A stretch of 35,101 bases of DNA, taken from the NCBI GenBank assembly GCA_947625185.1, contig CANQNJ010000015.1, forward strand, positions 1 through 35,101, given 5' to 3'. The notes under the pieces were generated by a model. It searched no databases, was not told where the DNA came from, and saw nothing but the letters and a program-made list of their open reading frames with translations. Below, piece after piece: positions 9,927 to 17,707 of the stretch. A program made the position numbers and the translations under genes. Position 1 is the stretch's first letter. Every line of letters starts with the position of its first letter. The stretch comes from an uncultured Clostridia bacterium (GTDB lineage Bacteria > Bacillota > Clostridia > Christensenellales > CAG-314).

Positions 9927-10508
9927 TTATGCAAACAGATAGTTGACCGTGACGTTGAAACCCTCTGCCGAGACATACCCGATCATCAGCTTTGCCAAGG
10001 CGTCGCCATTGAGTACCGTCTCGACGTACATATCCGTGCCGTCGAACCCGACATTGCCCACAAACCCTTGCGGATTGACCACCTTGGCGGAAAAAGACAG
10101 CTTGCTTACCTTGACATCGGTGAAGAACGCCGATTTGAAATTGAACCCCGTGTAGTCGATCGGACCGAAATCGAGCTTCTCGTCGCCGACGATCTTACCG
10201 TCCGCTATCTCCGCTTCGCCCGTGACCTTGGTAACGTATTCGTCGGCATTGTCGCCGAAATCAAGTTCGTTCAGCTTGTCATAGCTGTATTTTACCGTTG
10301 CGCCATCCGCGTTGAATCGGACGTTGTACAAGCCGTTAAGCTCCACGCCGTCCTTTTCGGTAATGACCTCGACGGTAAGTGTGTCGTATCCTTTTCGCAG
10401 GGCGTCATTGATCTCCGAAAGCATTTCGCCCGAGCCGTCGCATGCGGCAAAACAACCGAGGAGCGCGACGAGCGTCAATGCCGCAACCGTTATCCAAAAC
10501 TTTTTCAT
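9927..10508 (-). CDS. Small putative lipoprotein
   Basis: 193 residues. The N-terminus (MKKFW, then hydrophobic residues 6-18) ends in LLGC with Cys19, a good lipobox; FAAC with Cys23 is a second possibility. It is predicted to be lipid-anchored on the outer face of the membrane. The mature part alternates short polar and hydrophobic stretches, suggesting a beta-rich fold, and has no motif I recognise. The start codon lies 4 bp beyond the nuclease stop, and its ribosome binding site (GGGGAGGT) overlaps the last nuclease codons, so the two are translationally coupled. It may be a partner or immunity/chaperone factor of the nuclease, but only the coupling supports that. A terminator follows it. 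Confidence 0.85.
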   Translation of the reverse strand: MKKFWITVAALTLVALLGCFAACDGSGEMLSEINDALRKGYDTLTVEVITEKDGVELNGLYNVRFNADGATVKYSYDKLNELDFGDNADEYVTKVTGEAEIADGKIVGDEKLDFGPIDYTGFNFKSAFFTDVKVSKLSFSAKVVNPQGFVGNVGFDGTDMYVETVLNGDALAKLMIGYVSAEGFNVTVNYLFA

Positions 10509-10512
10509 TATG

Positions 10513-13389
10513 TTACCTCCCCAAGCCTTTGCCTACTATTACCGCTATCGCCAACAACACGGAGGACAGCGCTATCGCCAACGCTTGCGCGCCGAAATCC
10601 GTCGCCTTGGCAAATTGATCGTTGTGCGGCTCGATATCGGCGTTGTACTGCTCCACCGCCGAAAGGAGAGTATTATACTGTTCGGCAACGGCAGCCCTTG
10701 CCTCTTCCGTCAACTTGTTGTATTCGTCTATCGCGGCCTTGATGGCGTCATATCTCTCGGCGAGAGTCGACTTGTCGGAAATTGCGGCAACCGCAGCCTT
10801 GAACGCGGCAAGCGTCTCTTCCGAAGGCGGATCCGGCGTTACCGTACCCGACGTCACAGTAACCGTAATGCTTGCGGTTATGTTGCCGTCTACGGCGCTT
10901 GTCGCGGTAATCTTAGCCGTGCCTACGCCTATTGCCGTCACCAAGCCGTCATCACTGACTGTCGCAACCGCTTCGTTATCGCTATCCCATATGACCGCGT
11001 TGCTGGTACCTGCGGGCGATGCCGTTACCGTCAATTGCCGCGTGCCTCCCGTAGTTAGGAACAGGCTGCTCGGAGAAATTACCAACGACTCCAACTTCGG
11101 CGGGGCGGGCTGTACCGTCACCGTTATGCTTGCGGTGATGTTGCCGTCTACGGCGCTTGTCGCGGTAATCTTAGCCGTGCCTACGCCTATTGCCGTCACC
11201 AAGCCGTCATCACTGACTGTCGCAACCGCTTCGTTATCGCTATCCCATATGACCGCGTTGCTCGTACCTGCGGGCAAAGCCTCTACCGTCAACTGCCGTA
11301 CGTCTCCCGACGTCAGGGACAGGCTGCTTGGAGAAATGACCAACGACTCCAATTCCGGAGGAACCGGCGATACCGTCACCGTTATGCTTGCGGTTATACT
11401 GCCGTCCACTGTGCTTGTGGCGGTGATCTTGGCCGTACCTGTGCCTGTTGCGGTTACCAATCCGACGTCGCTGACCGTCGCCACGGTGCCGTTGTCGCTA
11501 TTCCAGGTGACGGCGTTGCTCGTACCTGCGGGCGATGCCGTTACCGTCAATTGCTGTATGTCCCCCGGCGTAAGCGATACGCTGTTCGGGTAAATAGTCA
11601 AAGATTCCAATTTGGGCGGATCAGGCTGCACCGTCACCGTTATGCTTGCGGTGATATTGCCGTCTACTGTGCTTGTGGCGGTGATCTTGGCCGTACCTGT
11701 GCCTGTTGCAGTTACCAGACCCGTATCGCTCACTGTCGCCACGGCTCTGTCGTCGCTCTCCCAAGTGACGGCGTTGCTCGTACCTGCGGGCAATGCCGTT
11801 ACCCTCAATTGCTGTGTGCCTCCCGTCGTAAGCGTAACTCTGTTCGGCAAAATAAACAAAGACTCCAACTTGGGCGGATCAGGCGGATCGGGCGTTACCG
11901 TACCTGACGTCACAGTTACCGTAATGCTTGCGCTGATACTGCCGTCTACGGTGCTTGTCGCGGTGATCCTCGCCGTGCCCGCGCCTATTGCAGTCACCAA
12001 GCCCGCATTGCTCACCGTCGCCACGGCTCCGTTGCTGCTGTTCCAGGTGACGGCGTTGCTCGTACCTGCGGGCAATGCCGTTACCGTCAGCTGCCGCGTG
12101 CCTCCCGTCGTGAGAGAAAGGCTGCTCGGAGAAATTACCAACGACTCCAACTTGGGCGGTTGCGGCGGTACGGGATTCGTAACGGTCACGGTTATGCTTG
12201 CGCTGACGCTGCTGTCTACGGTGCTTGTCGCGGTGATCCTCGCCGTGCCTGCCGACTTAGCCGTCACTACGCCGTCGGAGACGGTCGCCACCTGCCTGCT
12301 GTCGGAAGTCCAATCAACGCTGTTGCTTGCGCCGCTCGGAGTCGCCGTGACGGTAATCTCGGGAGAGACCTGCCCCACTTCCAGGTTCAGAGAACTTACG
12401 GACAGGGTCAACGCCGTGGGCTTATCGTCCGGAACGGGCGGAAGATTGCCGTTGAGATAGCCGCCGTACTCGGCGACGACGTTTTTAAGCGTATTGCTGT
12501 AACTTGCGCCGTTGTTGCAATATATCATTTCGGCATATTCGGGATGATCGATAAAGGGGTTGCGATTGCCCTGAATCTTGGCAACAGCCTCATTGCGCCT
12601 AATTTCCTGATCGGTAGGCGGTTCTTCGATGTGCCATTTCATCAAGGTTTCAATATCTCCGATTGTTTTGGAGAAACCTTCGCCCAAAACGAATTCCAGA
12701 TTGTATTGATTGCCCCAACGTGTTTGCACATAGAACAAAATGCGTGCCGTTGCTCCGCGATAACCCTTTGCAGGATAAAAAACGTTGCCCGAAGTGTAAC
12801 ACCAGGTATTGGGGTCAGACGTGCCGTAGTTGGCAACGCCCGTCTGCGCAACCCTGTTGGAAGATGTCATTGCCACCTCGCCGAATTGCTTGTTGCTACG
12901 CGTATTATTGAGTTCGGTATTGAGCGGACGCAGGTGATGCGCGTCGCTACCGGCATCGGTTTTTTCGGGAAAGGCGCTGCCCGCTTGTTTGGGCCATACA
13001 TGCTCTCGGTTTGTTCTGTAAGTACCGCTGTCCATTGCGCCCGTGTACGGAACAGACGAACCCGTATAAAACCATATCACGTTGCCGTTATTATTCGGAT
13101 CCGCGTCCGTAGTCTTGTACAAGTTTTTCAGTTCGTCATAGCTTGTTTTGTGCTTATGGGTCGTTGTAATCAACGACGCTAACTCGGTCCTGAACGCCGA
13201 ACCCGTGAGGTTGGTATTGAGATTGTTGTAGTATGTGCCGTTGTACGGATTGACCCAGGAATCTCTGTCCTCGACCGTCGGCGGCGCCGCGATCGCCTGC
13301 TGCACCGTAAAGGGCGCGACAAAAGCGAACGTCAACGCCAATATCAGCGTGAAAGCAAAAACCAACGATAACTTTCTTTTTGCCGTCAT
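10513..13389 (-). CDS. Secreted surface-anchored endonuclease I with six BIG2 domains
   Basis: 958 residues. The ATG at 13389 is chosen because GGAGA (13396-13400) precedes it and a signal peptide follows directly (residues 1-35, likely cleaved after AIA). The frame is open further upstream but there runs into promoter and repeat DNA. Residues ~85-290 form an endonuclease I domain (EndA/NucM/BsnI type): NREHVWPK (127-134) with the catalytic His, DAHHLRP (149-155), and QGNRNPFIDHPE (273-284). Such enzymes are metal-dependent, non-specific nucleases. Six BIG2 Ig-like domains follow (from ~325 to ~850), several with proline-rich linkers. Then comes a charged helical stretch, and a C-terminal membrane helix ends in GKGLGR. 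The nuclease is therefore displayed outside the cell on an Ig stalk. Roles in nutrient DNA/RNA use, biofilm or competition are inference. It heads a two-gene unit with the lipoprotein. Confidence 0.93.
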   Translation of the reverse strand: MTAKRKLSLVFAFTLILALTFAFVAPFTVQQAIAAPPTVEDRDSWVNPYNGTYYNNLNTNLTGSAFRTELASLITTTHKHKTSYDELKNLYKTTDADPNNNGNVIWFYTGSSVPYTGAMDSGTYRTNREHVWPKQAGSAFPEKTDAGSDAHHLRPLNTELNNTRSNKQFGEVAMTSSNRVAQTGVANYGTSDPNTWCYTSGNVFYPAKGYRGATARILFYVQTRWGNQYNLEFVLGEGFSKTIGDIETLMKWHIEEPPTDQEIRRNEAVAKIQGNRNPFIDHPEYAEMIYCNNGASYSNTLKNVVAEYGGYLNGNLPPVPDDKPTALTLSVSSLNLEVGQVSPEITVTATPSGASNSVDWTSDSRQVATVSDGVVTAKSAGTARITATSTVDSSVSASITVTVTNPVPPQPPKLESLVISPSSLSLTTGGTRQLTVTALPAGTSNAVTWNSSNGAVATVSNAGLVTAIGAGTARITATSTVDGSISASITVTVTSGTVTPDPPDPPKLESLFILPNRVTLTTGGTQQLRVTALPAGTSNAVTWESDDRAVATVSDTGLVTATGTGTAKITATSTVDGNITASITVTVQPDPPKLESLTIYPNSVSLTPGDIQQLTVTASPAGTSNAVTWNSDNGTVATVSDVGLVTATGTGTAKITATSTVDGSITASITVTVSPVPPELESLVISPSSLSLTSGDVRQLTVEALPAGTSNAVIWDSDNEAVATVSDDGLVTAIGVGTAKITATSAVDGNITASITVTVQPAPPKLESLVISPSSLFLTTGGTRQLTVTASPAGTSNAVIWDSDNEAVATVSDDGLVTAIGVGTAKITATSAVDGNITASITVTVTSGTVTPDPPSEETLAAFKAAVAAISDKSTLAERYDAIKAAIDEYNKLTEEARAAVAEQYNTLLSAVEQYNADIEPHNDQFAKATDFGAQALAIALSSVLLAIAVIVGKGLGR
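10881..11262 (-). repeat. Near-identical BIG2 coding repeats
   Basis: Positions 10881-11004 recur without mismatch at 11139-11262, an offset of 258 bp or 86 codons, the length of one BIG2 domain. Four more, less similar units lie between 11263 and 12430. The last two C-terminal BIG2 domains are thus a recent duplication, and copy number probably varies among strains. Confidence 0.85.
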
Positions 13390-13423
13390 CTTACATCTCC
13401 AAATTATTTTGTCGGTAACTTGC

Positions 13424-13452
13424 AGTATACAATATTTTACAAGATAAGTAAA
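13424..13452 (-). promoter_or_regulatory. Predicted promoter of the nuclease gene
   Basis: On the minus strand, TTTACT (13447-13452), a 17-bp spacer and TATACT (13424-13429) fit a sigma-A promoter. Transcription would start near 13417, about 28 nt before the start codon at 13389, which leaves room for the GGAGA ribosome binding site. Confidence 0.6.
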
Positions 13453-13530
13453 TACTTTTGCCCTATCTGAGGGTATTATGTTGCAAAACAGTCGCCAATA
13501 TGGCAAAGCGCCGAACAAGGTCGGCGCCGA

Positions 13531-13709
13531 AAAATAGAATTTGTGAGAAATATTGATGTGTAGAAGTATATGAAATACAGAAGCCGACTTCCATACCACA
13601 GCGGAATTTGAGCAAGCGGAGATGCGCGTGTCTCGCATAGCAGCGAACAAAGCGAAAATTCCGCCTGCAATCTCGGGCGTGCACCGAGATTGCAGCCCTT
13701 GCGGGGACG
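13531..13709 (-). repeat. Dispersed two-stem repeat element, copy B
   Basis: Read on the minus strand, this is clearly homologous to 27055-27228 on the plus strand. Both begin with CCCCGCAAGGGCTGCAA. A hairpin follows, here TGCAATCTCGG with CCGAGATTGCA. Next comes a well-conserved core (GGAATTTTCGCTTTGTTCGC and on), and then AAATTCCGC, which can pair with the start of the core to form a second stem. No plausible protein is encoded. It could be a non-autonomous mobile element or a structured RNA. Confidence 0.8.
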
Positions 13710-13776
13710 GTTTTTATAGATATATTAACTATTGCGAAATAAGAACTGTTAAGAAACAAGTTGTTTTAACTAATGT

Positions 13777-13925
13777 CCCGACCGCAACTTGTCGCACAGC
13801 GGCAAACTTCACATTTGCCGAAAGGCAAATACTTCACTGCGCAGCTACTTCACTTGCACGAAGTGCAAACTTCACCTTTTTCTCGTTATCCCTCTTCCAC
13901 CTCGTCTTTCCACGCTCCGGTCGGG
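13777..13925 (-). repeat. GTGAAGT-spaced hairpin array bounded by inverted repeats
   Basis: On the plus strand ACTTCAC occurs four times (13806-13812, 13831-13837, 13847-13853, 13869-13875). Between the copies lie a perfect hairpin (ATTTGCC-GAAA-GGCAAAT), a 9-nt piece, and a second perfect hairpin (TTGCAC-GAA-GTGCAA). The 8-bp inverted repeats CCCGACCG (13777-13784) and CGGTCGGG (13918-13925) bound the block. Similar units occur at 19730-19782 and 21823-21844. It lies just beyond the histidine kinase stop and would be transcribed with that operon. Confidence 0.75.
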
Positions 13926-13935
13926 GCGTCAAAAA

Positions 13936-15165
13936 TTATTTACCGAGCAAAGTCGGTCTGTATATGGGCAACTGCGCGGTGAAGGTTATTCTGCCGTCGG
14001 CAAAGGACGCCGTTATCTCCCCTTCGTGATTCTCGCATATGGTCTGCGCGATTGCCAGACCCAGACCCGTGCCCGTGTGAGATTTGTCGCGGGATTGATC
14101 TATCATATAGAACCTGTCAAACAGGTGTTCGAGCTGTTCGGGCGTGATATAATCGCAGTCGTTGCTTACTTTGAGTTCGGCAATCTTGCCGACGATGGAC
14201 GAAGCAACGGACAGCGTAAGCCGTATATTGCCCTCCCCCTTGGAGTACTTGTTGGCGTTATCCAATAAGATGGTGACAAGCTGTTTGAGCTGACCGTCGT
14301 TGCCCAATACGGACAGATTGGGGGCTATGTCGTAATCGAACACTTTGCCCTTCTCGTACAGCAGCACTTCCTGCGCAAGCACGACGGACGTTACGCATTC
14401 GGAGAAGTTGACAGTATCCAACTGCTCTTTGAGCCCTTCGTCGTTTTTGGCAAGGAACAGCAGGTCGTTGACGAGGGCAGTCATACGCTCCACCTCGAAA
14501 CGCGTGTTGTCCACCCACTTCATCTGACTTGCCACCGTATCCTTGGAATGTGCGGCGATAAGCTCGGTATTGGCTTTGATGACGGAAAGCGGCGTTTTCA
14601 GTTCGTGCGAGGCGTCGGCGACGAATTGCTTTTGCCTCTTCCAGGTGACTTCTACGGGTTTCAACGCAAGATGCGCAAGAAAATTGCATATTATCAGGTA
14701 TGCGATGGAACCGACAAACAGCGCCACGACGGAATATACCGCATACTTGACGTCCTTGCTGCTGTTGAAGCCGCGGTCCATATACGCTATCCTCATCACG
14801 GTGCCGTCGATACGCTTGGTATACACGACGTTGATGCCGATAAGCCCCTCGTCGAAACGGCGCGTTATTATTCGTTTGAGAATGTCGTCCGTCTCCGACT
14901 CCGTTTGCTTTATGCCGTCGCCGACGACTTTGAGCGATATATTGTCCTGCTCGATATCGTACTCGGCAAGCACTATGCCGCTGATAGACGAGGGCGTAAC
15001 CGTGTGCCAATCGTCTATCACGAATTCGTTATTGAGGCGTACTACGCGTTCGTCGTTAAGACGGGAATATCCTATGCCGAACAAAACCGCCAACCCCATC
15101 ATAAACACGACGCACACGGATATAAAACTGTATACGATGATCTTGGTGCGCAGTTTTCGTATCAA
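13936..15165 (-). CDS. Sensor histidine kinase
   Basis: 409 residues. Membrane helices at about 9-33 and 141-163 flank a ~105-residue extracytoplasmic sensor region with no family I recognise. The HisKA dimerisation helix carries ASHELKTPLS with the phospho-accepting His187. The ATPase domain shows the N box LLDNANKYS (301-308) and the G box GTGLGLAIAQ (365-374). It is a class I kinase of the OmpR-partner type. The start overlaps the end of the response-regulator gene by 4 bp (ATGA), so the two are coupled and form one two-component system. The signal is unknown, and the co-transcribed dtd and sdaA genes do not identify it. Confidence 0.95.
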   Translation of the reverse strand: MIRKLRTKIIVYSFISVCVVFMMGLAVLFGIGYSRLNDERVVRLNNEFVIDDWHTVTPSSISGIVLAEYDIEQDNISLKVVGDGIKQTESETDDILKRIITRRFDEGLIGINVVYTKRIDGTVMRIAYMDRGFNSSKDVKYAVYSVVALFVGSIAYLIICNFLAHLALKPVEVTWKRQKQFVADASHELKTPLSVIKANTELIAAHSKDTVASQMKWVDNTRFEVERMTALVNDLLFLAKNDEGLKEQLDTVNFSECVTSVVLAQEVLLYEKGKVFDYDIAPNLSVLGNDGQLKQLVTILLDNANKYSKGEGNIRLTLSVASSIVGKIAELKVSNDCDYITPEQLEHLFDRFYMIDQSRDKSHTGTGLGLAIAQTICENHEGEITASFADGRITFTAQLPIYRPTLLGK

Positions 15166-15836
15166 GCCTGTTCCTCCAAGTAATACCCGAGCATACGCTT
15201 GGTGGAGATGGTCACTTTCGACCCGAGGAAGGTGAGTTTCTTGCGAAGGAAAGACATATATGCTTCTACGTTGTTCTCCGTGATGTCGCTATCCAATCCC
15301 CACACCTTGGATATGATGGCGTCCTTGCTGATGACCTGCGTCGAGTTGGTAAGCAACAAGCGCATAATTTCGTATTCCTTGGCACCGAGACTGACCGACT
15401 TGCCGCCGCAATTGAGCATATAGTTGGACGTATTGAGGGTGATATCGCTGAAATGCAGTTCGTCAAATACCATTTCCGACTGACGGCGGCACAGCGCTCT
15501 TACGCGGGCAAGCAGCTCCTCCGTGGCAAACGGTTTGGTGAGATAATCGTCTGCGCCGCAATCCAATCCCTTGACGCGGCTCGACACGTCGTCCTTGGCT
15601 GTCAGCATAAGAACGGGGACGTTGATCTTGCCGTCGCGCAAACGCTTGACCACCTCGAAGCCGTCCATCTTGGGCAGCATAACGTCCAACACCATCACGT
15701 CATAGTCTCCCTTCTTGGCGTAAAAATATCCGTCCTCGCCGTCGTATACCACGTCGACTACGTTCTTGCCTCGGTGAAACAGCTCTCCCAAAGCGTCGGC
15801 GAGTTTGACTTCATCTTCCACAATCAGAATTTTCAT
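15162..15836 (-). CDS. OmpR/PhoB-family response regulator
   Basis: 224 residues. The receiver domain (about 1-115) has the acidic pocket E7-D8, phospho-accepting D51 in VLDVMLPKMDG, T79 and K101. The C-terminal half is a winged-helix DNA-binding domain of the OmpR/PhoB type, with VSLGAKEYEIMRLLL and a final TKRMLGYYLEE strand. The ribosome binding site GGGAGA lies 5 bp before the ATG. It follows sdaA by 54 bp with no terminator between, so it can share the dtd-sdaA transcript. It is phosphorylated by the adjacent kinase and should control transcription of unknown targets. Confidence 0.96.
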   Translation of the reverse strand: MKILIVEDEVKLADALGELFHRGKNVVDVVYDGEDGYFYAKKGDYDVMVLDVMLPKMDGFEVVKRLRDGKINVPVLMLTAKDDVSSRVKGLDCGADDYLTKPFATEELLARVRALCRRQSEMVFDELHFSDITLNTSNYMLNCGGKSVSLGAKEYEIMRLLLTNSTQVISKDAIISKVWGLDSDITENNVEAYMSFLRKKLTFLGSKVTISTKRMLGYYLEEQA

Positions 15837-15890
15837 AATATTCTCCCGTGCCGTAAAAGGCGTTCAGTTTGTATTTTTGGAGCCGACGGG

Positions 15891-17087
15891 CTACTTCTTG
15901 TATATTTTGGCAAGCCCGCCGACAGATGTTTCGCGGTATTTCTCCGAAATATCCAACCCCGTCTCGTACATTACTCTCACAACCGTGTCGAAAGATATCT
16001 TGCGGCTGTCGGCAAGAAACGTAGCAAGACTTACCGCATTGATGGCGCGCATCGCGCCCACGGCGTTACGTTCGATACAGGGTATCTGCACCAAGCCGTT
16101 GACGGGATCGCACGTCAGTCCCAATTGATGTTCCAACGCCACCTCGGCGCTGTACTCTATCTCGTCGAGGGTCATACCGTACAGCTCCGCAAGAGCTGCC
16201 GCCGCCATAGAACACGCCGTGCCTATCTCCGCCTGACAGCCGCATTCCGCGCCCGATACGGACGCGTTGGTCCTGACTACGTTGCCTATTATGCCGGCGG
16301 TGAGCAACGCGCGATATATCTCTTCGTCCGAGTAATCCTGTTGCTGCTTGGCGTACACCAGCACCGCGGGCAACACTCCCGAAGCTCCGCATGTGGGCGC
16401 CGTCACCACCGTTCCGCCGGAGGCATTCTGTTCGCCTACCGCAAAGGCGTAGCTCGCCACTATCCTGTCTCTGCGCGTGTGACGGGTGATGTCGCTGAAT
16501 TCGTTGAGCAGCTTCTTGGCGCGGCGCTGAACGTTGAGCCCGCCGGGGAGAACGCCGTCCGCGGACAGCCCCTCGACAATGCAGTTCTGCATCACTTGCC
16601 ATATTTGTTTCATATATCCGAGAATGTCCTCGCCCTCGCACTGCAACGCATATTCGTACAGGCGCAGTCCGCGTTCACGACAGTAAGACTTGATCTCTTC
16701 AAACGTATTCAACGAATATACGTCGGCGTCTTCGCCGAAACTTTCCCCTGCCACGAGTATATCTCCGCCGCCTATGCTGAATACCTGCATGCGGGCGACG
16801 GCAACACCGTCCCTGCGACCGACAAACTCCATCGTGTTGGGATGAACGGGACACGCCGTCTCGGTATCGAATACCACGCTCACGCGTTTGTCGCCGAACG
16901 CGCGCCGTATGGCGACGTCGGTGCCGTGCCCCTTGCCCGTCATTGCCAACGAACCGAACAGCGTTACTACATAGTCGTCGCAATCGCCATGCTCGGACAA
17001 AAATCTCTCCGTCGCCTTGACGGGACCCATAGTATGCGAAGAGGATGGTCCGACGCCTATCTTGTACAAAGATCTGATGCTCTTCAC
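15891..17087 (-). CDS. sdaA: L-serine ammonia-lyase (Fe-S dependent, single chain)
   Basis: 398 residues from a GTG start at 17085-17087. It converts L-serine to pyruvate and ammonia (EC 4.3.1.17) with a 4Fe-4S cluster. The beta domain is at the N-terminus, with the signature GVGPSSSHTMGP near residues 11-22. The alpha domain follows, with GTVVTAPTCGASGVLP, SGAECGCQAEIG, LTCDPVNGLVQIPC and IERNAVGA. Cys near 282/284, 326 and 337 are the likely cluster ligands or redox residues. Many Firmicutes split this enzyme into two subunits; here both parts are in one chain. The GTG start is preferred over an upstream TTG at 17102 because GGGAGA lies 7 bp before it and it overlaps the dtd stop as GTGA, implying translational coupling. 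Confidence 0.95.
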   Translation of the reverse strand: MKSIRSLYKIGVGPSSSHTMGPVKATERFLSEHGDCDDYVVTLFGSLAMTGKGHGTDVAIRRAFGDKRVSVVFDTETACPVHPNTMEFVGRRDGVAVARMQVFSIGGGDILVAGESFGEDADVYSLNTFEEIKSYCRERGLRLYEYALQCEGEDILGYMKQIWQVMQNCIVEGLSADGVLPGGLNVQRRAKKLLNEFSDITRHTRRDRIVASYAFAVGEQNASGGTVVTAPTCGASGVLPAVLVYAKQQQDYSDEEIYRALLTAGIIGNVVRTNASVSGAECGCQAEIGTACSMAAAALAELYGMTLDEIEYSAEVALEHQLGLTCDPVNGLVQIPCIERNAVGAMRAINAVSLATFLADSRKISFDTVVRVMYETGLDISEKYRETSVGGLAKIYKK

Positions 17088-17527
17088 CTTGCGCTCTCCC
17101 AAATTATCGTGACGGGACCCGCGTTCTGCTGATCTATGGTCATATCCGCGCCGAATACGCCCAAATGTACGGGTATGCCGCTATCGGCAAGGATATCCGC
17201 CGTTTTGATATACAGCGCGTTGGCGCGTTCGGGCAGTTCCGCGTCGGTAAATCCCGGGCGGTTGCCGTGACTGAGATCCGCCGCCAGCGTAAATTGCGAC
17301 ACAAACAGTATCTCTCCGCCAATGTCGCGCACGGACAGATTCATCTTGCCGTTGCCGTCCTCGAAGACGCGCAACTTGCTCAGTTTATTGGCAAAAATGT
17401 CGCAAAGCTCTTCACCGTCGCCCTTCTCTACGCAGAAATACACTACGAGTCCCTTGCCTATTGCCGATACGAGCTTGCCATCTGCGCTCAATTTCGCATT
17501 GTTAACGCGTTGAATTACCGCTTTCAC
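17084..17527 (-). CDS. dtd: D-aminoacyl-tRNA deacylase
   Basis: 147 residues, the usual DTD length. It frees tRNA from wrongly attached D-amino acids (and glycine) in the cytoplasm. The two family signatures are present: SQFTL (residues 77-81) and the cross-subunit NAGPVT (135-140), and the N-terminus KAVIQRV is typical. The start is GTG at 17525-17527, preceded by GGGAGA (17533-17538); the open frame upstream lacks homology. It is the first gene of a run with sdaA, a response regulator and a histidine kinase, overlapping sdaA by 4 bp. Confidence 0.96.
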   Translation of the reverse strand: MKAVIQRVNNAKLSADGKLVSAIGKGLVVYFCVEKGDGEELCDIFANKLSKLRVFEDGNGKMNLSVRDIGGEILFVSQFTLAADLSHGNRPGFTDAELPERANALYIKTADILADSGIPVHLGVFGADMTIDQQNAGPVTIIWESAR

Positions 17528-17549
17528 AATAATCTCCCTTTTTTTATGT

Positions 17550-17578
17550 ATTATATCACAAAACGCGTATGATGAAAA
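17550..17578 (-). promoter_or_regulatory. Predicted promoter of the dtd-sdaA-two-component operon
   Basis: On the minus strand, TTTTCA (17573-17578), a 17-bp spacer and a perfect TATAAT (17550-17555). Transcription would begin near 17543, giving a leader of about 16 nt that still contains the GGGAGA site. No other strong promoter was seen between the four genes. Confidence 0.65.
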
Positions 17579-17671
17579 GAGTTTTTGTTCAAGTGAGCAA
17601 AAAGCCGACGGCGCGCATATTGTACAAGTCGGAGAACCAATCCGCGTTACGTCGAATGAACGCCCGTTTCC

Positions 17672-17700
17672 TTGACAGAAAAATAACGAAGTAGTAAACT
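17672..17700 (+). promoter_or_regulatory. Predicted promoter of the MATE gene, very close to the start codon
   Basis: A perfect TTGACA (17672-17677) is followed by a 17-bp spacer and TAAACT (17695-17700). The expected transcription start (about 17706-17708) coincides with the ATG at 17708, so the mRNA would have little or no leader. No Shine-Dalgarno sequence precedes that ATG. Confidence 0.6.
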
Positions 17701-17707
17701 TTTGTAT

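Noticed and set aside
13390..13650. An N-terminal extension of the nuclease from an upstream ATG
   Set aside because: The extra 87 codons would cover the predicted promoter and part of the dispersed repeat. The signal peptide and ribosome binding site fit the ATG at 13389.
13806..13875. ACTTCAC repeats as a CRISPR array
   Set aside because: The constant part is only 7 bp, the intervening pieces are self-complementary and of unequal length (18, 9, 15), and no cas gene is present.
17088..17102. A TTG start for sdaA at 17102
   Set aside because: The GTG at 17087 has a well-spaced GGGAGA, makes the usual family N-terminus, and overlaps the dtd stop as GTGA.
15453..17132. A 559-codon plus-strand open frame opposite sdaA and the response regulator
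   Set aside because: Antisense to two unmistakable genes; no ribosome binding site and no protein-like features.
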